This document shows positions 24,929 through 33,910 of a DNA stretch of 64,000 nucleotides, piece by piece. The position numbers and the translations under genes were made by a program. Source of the stretch: CAIODY01 sp046051225 (GTDB lineage Bacteria; Bacteroidota; Bacteroidia; Chitinophagales; CAIODY01); the NCBI GenBank assembly GCA_046051225.1, contig JBJOOR010000012.1, positions 1 through 64,000 on the forward strand, in the 5' to 3' direction. The notes beneath the pieces were generated by a model. That model made no database searches, was not told the DNA's origin, and saw nothing but the letters and a program-made list of their open reading frames with translations. How positions within the stretch are numbered: position 1 is the first letter of the stretch; every line of letters begins with the position of its first letter.

Positions 24929-27060
24929 TGAGTATAAAGAAAGACATATCATGGAGAGTATATTTAAGTTATATAGGATTGGTGCTTTGGGTAATTGCAT
25001 TAATAGCTAGAATTGTTGTAACGCAGCAGGTACAAGGCAAATATTGGAAATCGGTAGCAGATAGTTTAACTACAGATTTTAAAATAATTGAAGCCGATAG
25101 AGGAAATATTTATAGTGAAGATGGTAGATTGTTAGCCACCTCTTTACCGTTCTTTGAAATACGGATGGATACAAAAGCTGAATCAGTAAGCGACGAATTG
25201 TTTCATGATAAAGTTGATTCATTAGCCTTGTGTTTAGCAAAATTATTTAAAGATAAATCGGTTGAAGAATATCGCAGAATGTTGATTGCAGGCAGAAAAA
25301 ATGAGGAACGATATTTACTATTGAAACGAAAAGTTTCTTACACTGATTTATTAATGGTAAGAAAATTTCCAATTATAAATTTAGGACGATATAAAGGTGG
25401 GTTGATTGCTATTCAACAACCACGACGTGTAAACCCTTTTGATTATGTGGCTTTAAGAACTATAGGATTGAGTAGGGAAGGTGCACAGAAAGTAGGATTA
25501 GAAGCAAGATACGATACATTTTTATCGGGCATAAACGGGCGGCAACTTATGCAACGAATTGCAGGAAATACATGGTTACCCATTTCGGATGAAAATGCTA
25601 TTGAGCCGCAAAATGGAAAGGATATCATTACTACCATTGATGTGGGATTGCAAGATGTAGCAGAAAATGCATTGTTAAATACTTTAGTAAAAAATGAAGC
25701 AAAGCATGGTTGTGTAATTTTGATGGAAGTAAAAACTGGGAAAATAAAAGCCATGGCAAATTTGGGGCAAGATGAAGACGGAGCTTACTCTGAAAATTTT
25801 AATTATGCTATTGCTGAAGCTATTGAACCTGGTTCAACTTTTAAAATGGCAAGCTGCGCAGCCCTTATAGAGTCGGGCTTGGCAGATACTTCTACGATGG
25901 TTGATTTAGAACATGGTCATAAATTATATGGCAAACAAAAAATGACCGATCACGAATTAGCAGTTAATTATGTATCACTAAAAACGGCATTTGCTATTTC
26001 ATCAAACGTTGGTATTTCGAAATTAGTAACCACTTATTTTGGAAGCAATCCGCAAAAATATTTTGATTATTTAAAGCAATTTGGATTAACTGAAAAAACA
26101 GGAATTGATTTGGATGGCGAAGCCCGACCAGATGTAAAAAACACTTCATCAAAATATTATAACAAAGTGGTTTCGTTACCGTGGATGAGTGTTGGTTATG
26201 AAGAAAGAGTTACACCATTGCAAACATTATGTTGGTATAATTCAATTGCAAATAATGGTAAAAGAATGAAGCCATATTTAGTGGCTCAAGTAAAAGAATA
26301 TGGAAAAGTAGCAAAGCAATTTCAACCAAAAGTTGTGATTCAGAATGTTGTAAAACCCACAACGGTAAGTAAGTTGAAGGCAATAATGGAAGCAGTAGTA
26401 ACTAAAGGAACAGCAAAAGGAATTTTATTAAATTCAAATTATTCAATTGGTGGTAAAACAGGTACAGCACAAATTTTTCAATTAGGGTCGGGTGGTTTTA
26501 ATAATAAAGGAGCAGGCAGTAAAAAGTTCTTAGCATCATTCGTTGGCTATTTTCCAGCAGATAATCCTTTGTATAGTTGCATCGTAGTTATCTACAATCC
26601 AACAAAAGATAAAAGCGTTTATTATGGGTCGCAGGTAGCTTGCCCAGTGTTTAAGGAATTGGCTGATAAGGTTTATGCTACATCAACATTTATGCATGCA
26701 CCGATTCAAAAAAATGATTCAACATTACGCCCAAATGATAAACCACAATCAATTGCTGGTACATCAAAAGAAGTAGAAAATATTTTGAAAGAATTACAAT
26801 CATCGTATTCGAATATAAATGAGGTGGGTTGGTGTTCGATGGTAAGAGAAGGCAATAAGTATTCATCTGTAAACAGAAATATTGAACAAGGCAAAGTGCC
26901 TGATGTTACTGGGTTTTCTTTAAAAGATGCGTTGTATGTTTTAGAAAATAAAGGATTGAAAGTGAAATTCAAAGGCAACGGAAAAGTGATTGAACAATAT
27001 CCAAATGCTGGTGAAATATTGATAAAAGGAACAGAAATAAATTTAGAGTTAAGTAATTAA
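24928..27060 (+). CDS. ftsI: Division-type penicillin-binding protein (FtsI/PBP3) with PASTA domain
   Basis: This is the class B transpeptidase that cross-links septal peptidoglycan. GTG start; 710 residues. A signal anchor (about 8-30) precedes the dimerisation domain (ADRGNIYSEDGRLLA). The transpeptidase motifs are complete: STFK with Ser303, SSN at 358-360 and KTG at 510-512. The C terminus has one PASTA repeat (VPDVTGFSLKDALYVLENKG), the usual Bacteroidota form. It partners with FtsW at 31541. Confidence 0.96.
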   Translation: MSIKKDISWRVYLSYIGLVLWVIALIARIVVTQQVQGKYWKSVADSLTTDFKIIEADRGNIYSEDGRLLATSLPFFEIRMDTKAESVSDELFHDKVDSLALCLAKLFKDKSVEEYRRMLIAGRKNEERYLLLKRKVSYTDLLMVRKFPIINLGRYKGGLIAIQQPRRVNPFDYVALRTIGLSREGAQKVGLEARYDTFLSGINGRQLMQRIAGNTWLPISDENAIEPQNGKDIITTIDVGLQDVAENALLNTLVKNEAKHGCVILMEVKTGKIKAMANLGQDEDGAYSENFNYAIAEAIEPGSTFKMASCAALIESGLADTSTMVDLEHGHKLYGKQKMTDHELAVNYVSLKTAFAISSNVGISKLVTTYFGSNPQKYFDYLKQFGLTEKTGIDLDGEARPDVKNTSSKYYNKVVSLPWMSVGYEERVTPLQTLCWYNSIANNGKRMKPYLVAQVKEYGKVAKQFQPKVVIQNVVKPTTVSKLKAIMEAVVTKGTAKGILLNSNYSIGGKTGTAQIFQLGSGGFNNKGAGSKKFLASFVGYFPADNPLYSCIVVIYNPTKDKSVYYGSQVACPVFKELADKVYATSTFMHAPIQKNDSTLRPNDKPQSIAGTSKEVENILKELQSSYSNINEVGWCSMVREGNKYSSVNRNIEQGKVPDVTGFSLKDALYVLENKGLKVKFKGNGKVIEQYPNAGEILIKGTEINLELSN

Positions 27061-27063
27061 GAT

Positions 27064-28515
27064 TTGAAATTATTAAGCGACATACTATACAAAGTGAATC
27101 TGCTCGAAGTGCTTGGCAGAACTGATGTTTCAGTTGCTTCCATCCAGTTTGATTCACGAAAAATAGAAAATGGTTCAACGTTCTTTGCTACAAGAGGTAC
27201 TACAAATGATGGTCATCAATTCATTAATGATGTAATCGCAAAAGGAGCAACAGCAATAGTTTGCGAAGAATTTCCTGCTGAAATAAAAGAAGGAATTACT
27301 TATGTGAAAACTGCCAACGCTGCAAAAGCTTTGGGTATTGCTGCTTCCAACTTTTATGATAATCCATCTGAAAAGCTACAATTGGTGGGCGTTACAGGCA
27401 CCAATGGAAAAACAACTGTTGCCACTTTATTGCATCAATTGTTCAGCGGTTTGGGTTACAAATGCGGTTTGATTTCAACAGTTCAAAATAAAATTGGTGA
27501 GCAAATTATTGTAGCAACACACACTACACCTGATGCAGTGAGTTTGAACAAGTTGTTGCATGAAATGGTAGAAGCTGGATGCGATAAGGCTTTCATGGAA
27601 GTGAGTTCACATGCGATTCATCAAAATAGAATTGCAGGATTGAAATTTGTTGGCGGAATTTTTACCAACATCACACACGACCATCTGGATTATCACAAAA
27701 CATTTGATGAATATTTAAGAGTGAAAAAAAGTTTTTTCGATGATTTGCCAAGCGATGCTTTTGCGATTAGCAATATTGATGATAAACGTGGGAATGTGAT
27801 TTTGCAAAATTCAAAAGCAAAAAGAAAAACCTACAGCCTGCGTCAGATGGCGGATTTCAAGGCTTTGATATTAGAAAACACGTTGGAAGGTTTGTTGATG
27901 CAAATGGATGGAATTGAAATTCATTTTCGATTAGTGGGCAAATTCAATGCGTATAATTTGTTGGCAGTTTATGCCGCAGCACGATTGATGGATGAAAAGA
28001 AAAATGAAACGCTGCAAGTGTTGAGCAACTTGGGCGGAGCCGAAGGAAGATTTGAAGTGATTAGAAATGCGGCGAAAAAAATAACGGGAATTGTTGATTA
28101 TGCACATACGCCCGATGCTTTGCAAAATGTGATTGAAACGATAAATAATATTCGCAACGGTGCAGGAAAATTGATTACTGTTGTTGGTTGCGGCGGCGAC
28201 AGAGATAAAGCAAAACGACCATTGATGGCAGAGATTGCTTGCAAAGGAAGTGAGTTAATCATTCTCACCAGCGATAATCCGAGAAGTGAAGAACCTGAAA
28301 CGATTTTGAATGAAATGAAAACAGGAATTCCGTTTGCAAAAAACAGAAATACTTTTTCTGTTACCGACAGAAAAGAAGCGATAAAACTGGCTTGCAGCAT
28401 GGCTTCGGCGGATGATGTGATTTTGGTGGCAGGAAAAGGACATGAAAAATATCAGGAAATAAAAGGAGTGAAAAATCATTTTGACGATGTTGAAATAGTG
28501 AGAGAATTTTTGTGA
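27064..28515 (+). CDS. murE: UDP-MurNAc-tripeptide synthetase
   Basis: MurE adds the third residue of the peptidoglycan stem in the cytoplasm. It starts with TTG three bases after ftsI; the N terminus MKLLSDILYKVN fits the family. ATP loop GTNGKTT at 112-118, then THTTPDAVSLNKLL and EVSSHAIHQNRI. DNPR at 404-407 is the signature of enzymes that add meso-diaminopimelate rather than lysine, so A1-gamma peptidoglycan is expected. The close GKGHEKYQ is conserved. Confidence 0.96.
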   Translation: MKLLSDILYKVNLLEVLGRTDVSVASIQFDSRKIENGSTFFATRGTTNDGHQFINDVIAKGATAIVCEEFPAEIKEGITYVKTANAAKALGIAASNFYDNPSEKLQLVGVTGTNGKTTVATLLHQLFSGLGYKCGLISTVQNKIGEQIIVATHTTPDAVSLNKLLHEMVEAGCDKAFMEVSSHAIHQNRIAGLKFVGGIFTNITHDHLDYHKTFDEYLRVKKSFFDDLPSDAFAISNIDDKRGNVILQNSKAKRKTYSLRQMADFKALILENTLEGLLMQMDGIEIHFRLVGKFNAYNLLAVYAAARLMDEKKNETLQVLSNLGGAEGRFEVIRNAAKKITGIVDYAHTPDALQNVIETINNIRNGAGKLITVVGCGGDRDKAKRPLMAEIACKGSELIILTSDNPRSEEPETILNEMKTGIPFAKNRNTFSVTDRKEAIKLACSMASADDVILVAGKGHEKYQEIKGVKNHFDDVEIVREFL

Positions 28516-28523
28516 GAAAGGCA

Positions 28524-28568
28524 TAACGCAAAGTTCGCAAAGTGAATACAGCGCAAAGAATGCAAAGA
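28524..28568. repeat. GCAAAG-type intergenic repeat
   Basis: The stretch repeats CGCAAAG-like units (ACGCAAAGTTCGCAAAGTG, then GCGCAAAGAATGCAAAG). Such runs occur between genes in many Bacteroidota. The unit spacing is irregular, so it is not a CRISPR array. Confidence 0.5.
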
Positions 28569-28652
28569 AAAAATTGGCGTCTTGGTCTGATAAAAAAATG
28601 AAAAACAATTGCACACGGATTGAATGGATAAGAAAGATTTTCAAGGATTTTT

Positions 28653-28696
28653 AAATCCGTTTTAATCATAAAAAATCAGTGTCATCCGTGTTCTAT
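28653..28696 (-). repeat. Dispersed repeat copy A, upstream of mraY
   Basis: The reverse complement of these 44 bases matches 30010-30053 with a single mismatch (ATAGAACACGGATG/AACACTG and onward). Copies A and B lie in opposite orientation on each side of mraY. Confidence 0.85.
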
Positions 28697-28719
28697 AAAA
28701 AATAAAAAAAAACGAAACA

Positions 28720-29991
28720 GTGTTCTATTATTTGTTCAATTACTTACACGACCATTTTAATCTTGCAGGCGCAGGGCTGTTTAAATACATCACCTTCAGA
28801 GCCGCATGGGCAGCGATTTTCTCGTTAGTAATTTCATTGTTGTTAGGTAAAAGAATTGTGAAATTTTTACAGAAAAAGCAAATTGGTGAAACGATTCGTG
28901 ATTTAGGATTAGCTGGCGAACAACAGAAAAAAGGAACGCCAACCATGGGCGGATTAATCATCTTGGCTGCGATTTTAATTCCGACATTATTGTTTGCACG
29001 AGTGTTGAACGTGTATATTTTAATGTTGATTGCCACTACAATTTGGATGGGCACCATCGGTTTTGTTGATGATTACATAAAGGTTTTCAAAAAAGATAAA
29101 CGTGGCTTGGCTGGCAAGTTTAAGGTGATGGGACAAATTGGTTTGGGCTTGTTGGTGGGTTCATCTTTATTCTTCAACAAACACGTGATTATCAAAAAAG
29201 AAATTGTAAAAGATGGCATGGTGATGACAGCAATGGACAAGCAAAGAAGTTTTTTGCAAGCCTTCAACAAAGATGTAGAAAGCAGCATGGATAGTGTAAA
29301 AGCGCCTGTTACCACCATTCCATTTATGAAAACGCATGAGTTCAATTATGCAAAATTGATTTCGTGGTTGGGCGATGGTTATGAAAAATATTCATGGATA
29401 ATTTATATCGCTATCGTGGTGTTTATCATCACGGCAGTGAGTAATGGTGCAAATATTACAGACGGCATAGATGGGCTTGCAACGGGCACTTCAGCGATTA
29501 TCGGTTTGACATTAGTAGTGTTTGCGTATGTGAGTGGCAATATAAATTTTGCTCGTTACCTCAACATCATGTATATACCGCATGTGGGTGAGTTGGTGGT
29601 TTTTGGCGCAGCATTTATTGGTGCTTGTGTTGGCTTCTTGTGGTACAACACTTATCCAGCGCAGGTTTTCATGGGCGATACTGGAAGTTTGGCATTGGGT
29701 GGAATTATTGCAACGATGGCTTTATGTGTGAGAAAAGAATTGTTGATTCCGATTTTCTGCGGCATTTTTTTGATTGAAAATATTTCGGTGATGTTGCAAG
29801 TGGCTGTGTTTAAATATCGCAAAAGAAAATACGGATTGGAATATGCGCAGCAAAACCGATTGTTTAAAATGTCGCCGTTGCATCATCATTATCAAAAAAC
29901 AGGCATGCATGAATCGAAAATTGTGATGCGGTTTTTCATCATCGGAATTATGTTGGCGTTGTTTGCAATTGCAACTTTAAAAATTAGATAA
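28720..29991 (+). CDS. mraY: Phospho-MurNAc-pentapeptide translocase
   Basis: MraY moves phospho-MurNAc-pentapeptide onto undecaprenyl phosphate to make lipid I at the inner membrane. It starts with GTG and has 423 residues with about ten hydrophobic helices. Family sites: KKGTPTMGGL near 68, FVDDYIKVFKKDKRGL, NITDGIDGLATG, FMGDTGSLALGG and the HHHYQ motif near the end. Length includes an insert (about 160-225) typical of Bacteroidota. A 204-base repeat-bearing gap separates it from murE, breaking the tight packing of the cluster. Confidence 0.97.
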   Translation: MFYYLFNYLHDHFNLAGAGLFKYITFRAAWAAIFSLVISLLLGKRIVKFLQKKQIGETIRDLGLAGEQQKKGTPTMGGLIILAAILIPTLLFARVLNVYILMLIATTIWMGTIGFVDDYIKVFKKDKRGLAGKFKVMGQIGLGLLVGSSLFFNKHVIIKKEIVKDGMVMTAMDKQRSFLQAFNKDVESSMDSVKAPVTTIPFMKTHEFNYAKLISWLGDGYEKYSWIIYIAIVVFIITAVSNGANITDGIDGLATGTSAIIGLTLVVFAYVSGNINFARYLNIMYIPHVGELVVFGAAFIGACVGFLWYNTYPAQVFMGDTGSLALGGIIATMALCVRKELLIPIFCGIFLIENISVMLQVAVFKYRKRKYGLEYAQQNRLFKMSPLHHHYQKTGMHESKIVMRFFIIGIMLALFAIATLKIR

Positions 29992-30009
29992 TTAAACAAT
30001 GGAAAAACA

Positions 30010-30100
30010 ATAGAACACGGATAACACTGATTTTTTATGATTAAAACGGATTTTGAAATCTGCGTAAATCTGTTTCATCTGTTAAATCAGTGTTCTAAAA
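30010..30100 (+). repeat. Dispersed repeat copy B, downstream of mraY
   Basis: The first 44 bases match copy A in inverted orientation. The element also has its own dyad: AGAACAC at the start and AATCAGTGTTCT at the end, with related CTGATTT segments between. The layout resembles the dispersed ACACGGAT-type elements found between genes in Bacteroidota. Confidence 0.75.
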
Positions 30101-30118
30101 AAATGAAGAAATCAACAA

Positions 30119-31459
30119 ATGAAAAAGCTTGTAATACTTGGTGGTGGCGAATCGGGGGCTGGAACTGCAATTCTTGCCAAGCAAAAAGGGTTTGATGTTT
30201 TTTTGAGTGATAAAAATTTGATTGCAGATAAATATAAAGTTCTTTTACAACAACACAGCATCGAATTTGAAGAAGAAAAACATTCGGAAGAAAAAATTTT
30301 GAATGCAGATGAAGTGATGAAAAGTCCGGGCATTCCTGAAAAAGTGGAGTTGATAAAAAAAATCAGAGCCAAGGGAATTAAGGTGATTAGTGAAATTGAA
30401 TTTGCTTCACGTTATTCTGGAAATGCAGTATTGATAGGCATTACAGGCAGCAATGGCAAATCAACCACTACCACTTTGATTCATCACATTTTGGTGAAAG
30501 CAGGATACAAAGCAGCATTAGTTGGAAACATCGGAAACAGTTTTGCATTGGAAGTGGCTAATGGCGGCTGGGATTATTACGTGATTGAAATCAGCAATTT
30601 TCAGTTGGATGATATCCATGAATTTCGCCCCAATGTGGCTCTGTTGCTGAATCTGTCAGAAGACCATTTGGATAGATACAACTACGAATATCAACGCTAT
30701 ATTGATTCAAAATTCAGAATCACGATGAATCAAACTGAAAATGATGTTTTCATTTATTGTGCGGATGATGAAGTGTTGTGCAAAAATTTAGAACAGAAAA
30801 AAACAAAAGCAAAAACAATTCCTTTTTCTCTTTCAAAAGAATTTGAAGAAGGCGGATTTATAAAAGATAACCATTTAACCATAACCATCAAACCAAAACA
30901 AACATTAACCATGAGTATTTACGACTTAGCCTTACAAGGCAAACACAATCAGCAAAACTCACTGGCAGCAGGCATTGCAGCCAATGTAGTGGATGTTAGA
31001 AATGAAGTAATTAAAGAATCGTTGAGCGATTTTAATGCGTTGGAACATCGCATGGAATTCGTTGCAACCGTTCGTGGCATTGATTTCGTAAACGATTCAA
31101 AAGCTACCAACATCAACTCAACTTGGTATGCGTTGGAAAGCGCAACTAAGCCTGTCATCTGGATTGCAGGTGGTTTGGACAAAGGAAATGACTACACTGT
31201 TTTGTTGCCTTTGGTGAAAGAAAAAGTGAAAGCCATTGTTTGTTTGGGAAAAGACAATCGCAAAATTCACGAAGCATTTGCTCGTCACGTAGATATGATT
31301 GCCAACACACAAACCGCTGCCGAAGCAGTGTTGATGGCCTATCAATTGGGTGAACAAGGTGATGTTTGTTTGTTATCGCCTGCTTGTGCTTCATTCGATT
31401 TGTTTGAAAATTACATGGACAGAGGTACACAGTTTAAGTCTGCTGTTAAATCGTTATAA
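30119..31459 (+). CDS. murD: UDP-MurNAc-L-alanine--D-glutamate ligase
   Basis: MurD adds D-glutamate to UDP-MurNAc-L-alanine. The 446 residues open with LVILGGGESGAGTAILAK, and the ATP loop is TGSNGKSTTT around 109-118. Then come EISNFQLDDIHEFRPNVALL, LNLSEDHLDRY and the joining motif NDSKATNINSTWYALE. The terminal LLSPACASFDLFENYMDRG is the MurD signature. Confidence 0.97.
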   Translation: MKKLVILGGGESGAGTAILAKQKGFDVFLSDKNLIADKYKVLLQQHSIEFEEEKHSEEKILNADEVMKSPGIPEKVELIKKIRAKGIKVISEIEFASRYSGNAVLIGITGSNGKSTTTTLIHHILVKAGYKAALVGNIGNSFALEVANGGWDYYVIEISNFQLDDIHEFRPNVALLLNLSEDHLDRYNYEYQRYIDSKFRITMNQTENDVFIYCADDEVLCKNLEQKKTKAKTIPFSLSKEFEEGGFIKDNHLTITIKPKQTLTMSIYDLALQGKHNQQNSLAAGIAANVVDVRNEVIKESLSDFNALEHRMEFVATVRGIDFVNDSKATNINSTWYALESATKPVIWIAGGLDKGNDYTVLLPLVKEKVKAIVCLGKDNRKIHEAFARHVDMIANTQTAAEAVLMAYQLGEQGDVCLLSPACASFDLFENYMDRGTQFKSAVKSL

Positions 31460-31540
31460 AAAAAGCTATTTGTTAGTAGTTAACTGTTAATTGTAAATAC
31501 AGAAAACAATTATTAATTTTTAACAAATAGTGATTCCCAA

Positions 31541-32785
31541 ATGATAAGCAAAGAAGACATAGAATCGGTTAACCCATCATCCTTGGTATCAAAAACCAAA
31601 GGCGATAGAAGTATATGGTTAATCGTTATTTTGCTTACATTGTTTAGCTGTTTAACAGTTTATAGTTCAACAAGTGCATTGGCTTATAAGTATTCGAAGA
31701 CACCCGAAGATTTTTTACGCAATCAAATAGTATTTGTAATTATTGGATTAGGAGTAATGTATTTTTCCCATCTTATTCATTACAAATATTATTCACGAAT
31801 AGCAGTGATAATGCTATTTATAACTATTCCGCTGTTATTATTTACCTTGGTTTTTGGTTCGCATGTAAATGATGCATCACGGTGGATAAAAATTCCTTTT
31901 ATTGGTTTAACTTTTCAAACCAGTGATTTGGCGAAGCTAACTATCATTATGTATACAGCTCGTCAACTATCACGAAAGCAAGAAATAATTAAAGATTTTA
32001 GAACTGCATTTATACCTATTTTAGGTCCCATCTTAGTTGTTTTTTTATTAATACTTCCAGCCAATCTTTCTACTGCAGCTATTTTATTATTTACCTGTAT
32101 TGTATTGCTTTTTATTGGTAGAATAAATATTAAACACCTTATGCTTACTGGCGTTGTGGGGATATTTGTTTTAATTTCCTTTGTAGGTATTGCAAAATTA
32201 GTGGGTTATGAAGGACGAATAAAAACATGGGAAAGTCGTATCAAAACTTTTAATGCTGATAAAAAAAGTGAAGTACCGTTTCAAACACAGCAAGCCAATA
32301 TTGCCATTGCAAAAGGTGGTATAACAGGTGTTGGTCCTGGTAATAGCACACAGCGAAATTTTTTACCACACTCCGATAGTGATTTTATTTTTGCTATTAT
32401 AGTAGAAGAATATGGCTTAATAACTTCCATTATTTTAATTCTACTTTATTTGCTTTTTTTGTTTCGATGTATAAAAATATTTCTTCGATGCCCTGGTGCA
32501 TTTGGCGCTTTTTTAGCGGTTGGGTTAGGCTTTGCATTAGTCATTCAAGCTTTAATGCACATGTCGGTAAATGTGCATCTTACACCTGTTACAGGCGTTA
32601 CACTTCCGTTTATAAGTATGGGTGGCACATCACTTTTATTTACAAGTTTAGCAACAGGAATTATTTTGAGTGTAAGCAAACATGTAGAAGAAGAACAACA
32701 ATTATTACAACAAGCTGAATTAAAAAAAGGAGAAAAAACAGCTACTGAAACAGAAAATAGTCAAGAATCTGAATCACCTTTTTAA
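31541..32785 (+). CDS. ftsW: FtsW/SEDS-family peptidoglycan glycosyltransferase
   Basis: FtsW is the septal glycan polymerase that pairs with FtsI. The 414 residues give about ten hydrophobic helices. Marks of the family are FVFGSHVNDASRWI, QTSDLAKLTIIMYTAR, GITGVGPGNSTQRNFLPHSD with the functional loop, FIFAIIVEEYG and PVTGVTLPFISMGGTSLL. The polar C terminus (about 385-414) is cytoplasmic. It stops two bases before murG. Confidence 0.96.
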   Translation: MISKEDIESVNPSSLVSKTKGDRSIWLIVILLTLFSCLTVYSSTSALAYKYSKTPEDFLRNQIVFVIIGLGVMYFSHLIHYKYYSRIAVIMLFITIPLLLFTLVFGSHVNDASRWIKIPFIGLTFQTSDLAKLTIIMYTARQLSRKQEIIKDFRTAFIPILGPILVVFLLILPANLSTAAILLFTCIVLLFIGRINIKHLMLTGVVGIFVLISFVGIAKLVGYEGRIKTWESRIKTFNADKKSEVPFQTQQANIAIAKGGITGVGPGNSTQRNFLPHSDSDFIFAIIVEEYGLITSIILILLYLLFLFRCIKIFLRCPGAFGAFLAVGLGFALVIQALMHMSVNVHLTPVTGVTLPFISMGGTSLLFTSLATGIILSVSKHVEEEQQLLQQAELKKGEKTATETENSQESESPF

Positions 32786-32786
32786 T

Positions 32787-33875
32787 ATGTCTAAAAAAAT
32801 TATTATCAGTGGGGGCGGCACAGGCGGACATATTTTTCCAGCCGTGGCAATCGCTAATGCGTTGAAAAAAAATATCGCAGATTGTGAAATTTTATTTGTG
32901 GGTGCTGAAGGCAGAATGGAGATGCAAAAAGTGCCCGAAGCTGGCTATGCAATAAAAGGATTACCTATTGTAGGCTTGCAACGTTCATTGGATTTTAAAA
33001 ATTTATTGTTGCCAATAAAAATTTTAAAAAGTGTAACAATGGCTATGAAAATAATTGCTGAATTTAAACCAGATGTAGCTATTGGTGTTGGCGGTTATGC
33101 AAGTGCACCATTGTTGTTTGCTGCAAAATTAAAAGGCATTCCATTTATCATTCAGGAGCAAAATTCTTATGCTGGAATCACGAATAAAATTTTAGGAAAG
33201 TGGGCAAAGAAAATTTGTGTGGCTTATGATGGTATGCAAAATTTCTTTCCGAAAGAAAAAATTGTATTCACTGGAAATCCAGTAAGAGCAGCTATTTCAG
33301 GAAGTAAAGTAACTAAACAAGAAGCGTTGAAGTTTTTTGATTTAGCAGAAAATAAAAAAACAGTGTTGGTAATTGGTGGAAGTTTGGGTGCCAGAACAAT
33401 CAATCAAAGTATTGATGCAGGCATTGAAAAAATCAACGCAGAGAATATGCAATTGATTTGGCAAACAGGCAAAGGTTATTTTGAAACAGCCAAGCAAAAA
33501 GCAAATTCATCCATCAAAGTTTTTGATTTCATCAAACAAATGGACATGGCTTATGCTGCCGCTGATATTATTATTTCACGAGCTGGTGCTTTGAGTGTAA
33601 GTGAATTGTGTATTGTTGCAAAGCCTTGTGTACTAGTACCTTCGCCGAATGTGGCAGAAGACCATCAAACAAAAAATGCGTTATCATTGGTAAATAAAAA
33701 TGCAGCGTTGATGATAAAAGATGCCGAAGCAAAAGATAAATTGGTGGATGCAGTTTTGCAATTATTGAAAGATGAAATACTACAAAAAAATCTTTCTGCT
33801 GCATTAAAAAATTTAGCAATTGTAGATGCAGATGAAAGAATTGTAAGAGAAATTTTTAATTTAAAATACTTCTAA
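32787..33875 (+). CDS. murG: UDP-GlcNAc:lipid I GlcNAc transferase
   Basis: MurG converts lipid I to lipid II at the inner membrane face. The 362 residues have the first glycine loop SGGGTGGHIFPAVAI, then IGVGGYASAPLL and IIQEQNSYAGITN. The donor site has VIGGSLGARTINQ, SRAGALSVSELC and VPSPNVAEDHQTKNA. It is the last dcw gene here; murC and ftsQAZ, which often follow, are replaced by convergent ribBA. Confidence 0.97.
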   Translation: MSKKIIISGGGTGGHIFPAVAIANALKKNIADCEILFVGAEGRMEMQKVPEAGYAIKGLPIVGLQRSLDFKNLLLPIKILKSVTMAMKIIAEFKPDVAIGVGGYASAPLLFAAKLKGIPFIIQEQNSYAGITNKILGKWAKKICVAYDGMQNFFPKEKIVFTGNPVRAAISGSKVTKQEALKFFDLAENKKTVLVIGGSLGARTINQSIDAGIEKINAENMQLIWQTGKGYFETAKQKANSSIKVFDFIKQMDMAYAAADIIISRAGALSVSELCIVAKPCVLVPSPNVAEDHQTKNALSLVNKNAALMIKDAEAKDKLVDAVLQLLKDEILQKNLSAALKNLAIVDADERIVREIFNLKYF

Positions 33876-33910
33876 TTTAGTTTTATTCTGGCTATGAGAT
33901 TTAGCAAAAA

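Noticed and set aside
28524..28568. CRISPR-like short repeats
   Set aside because: Units are 6-9 bases with irregular spacing and no spacers of equal length; no cas genes are present.
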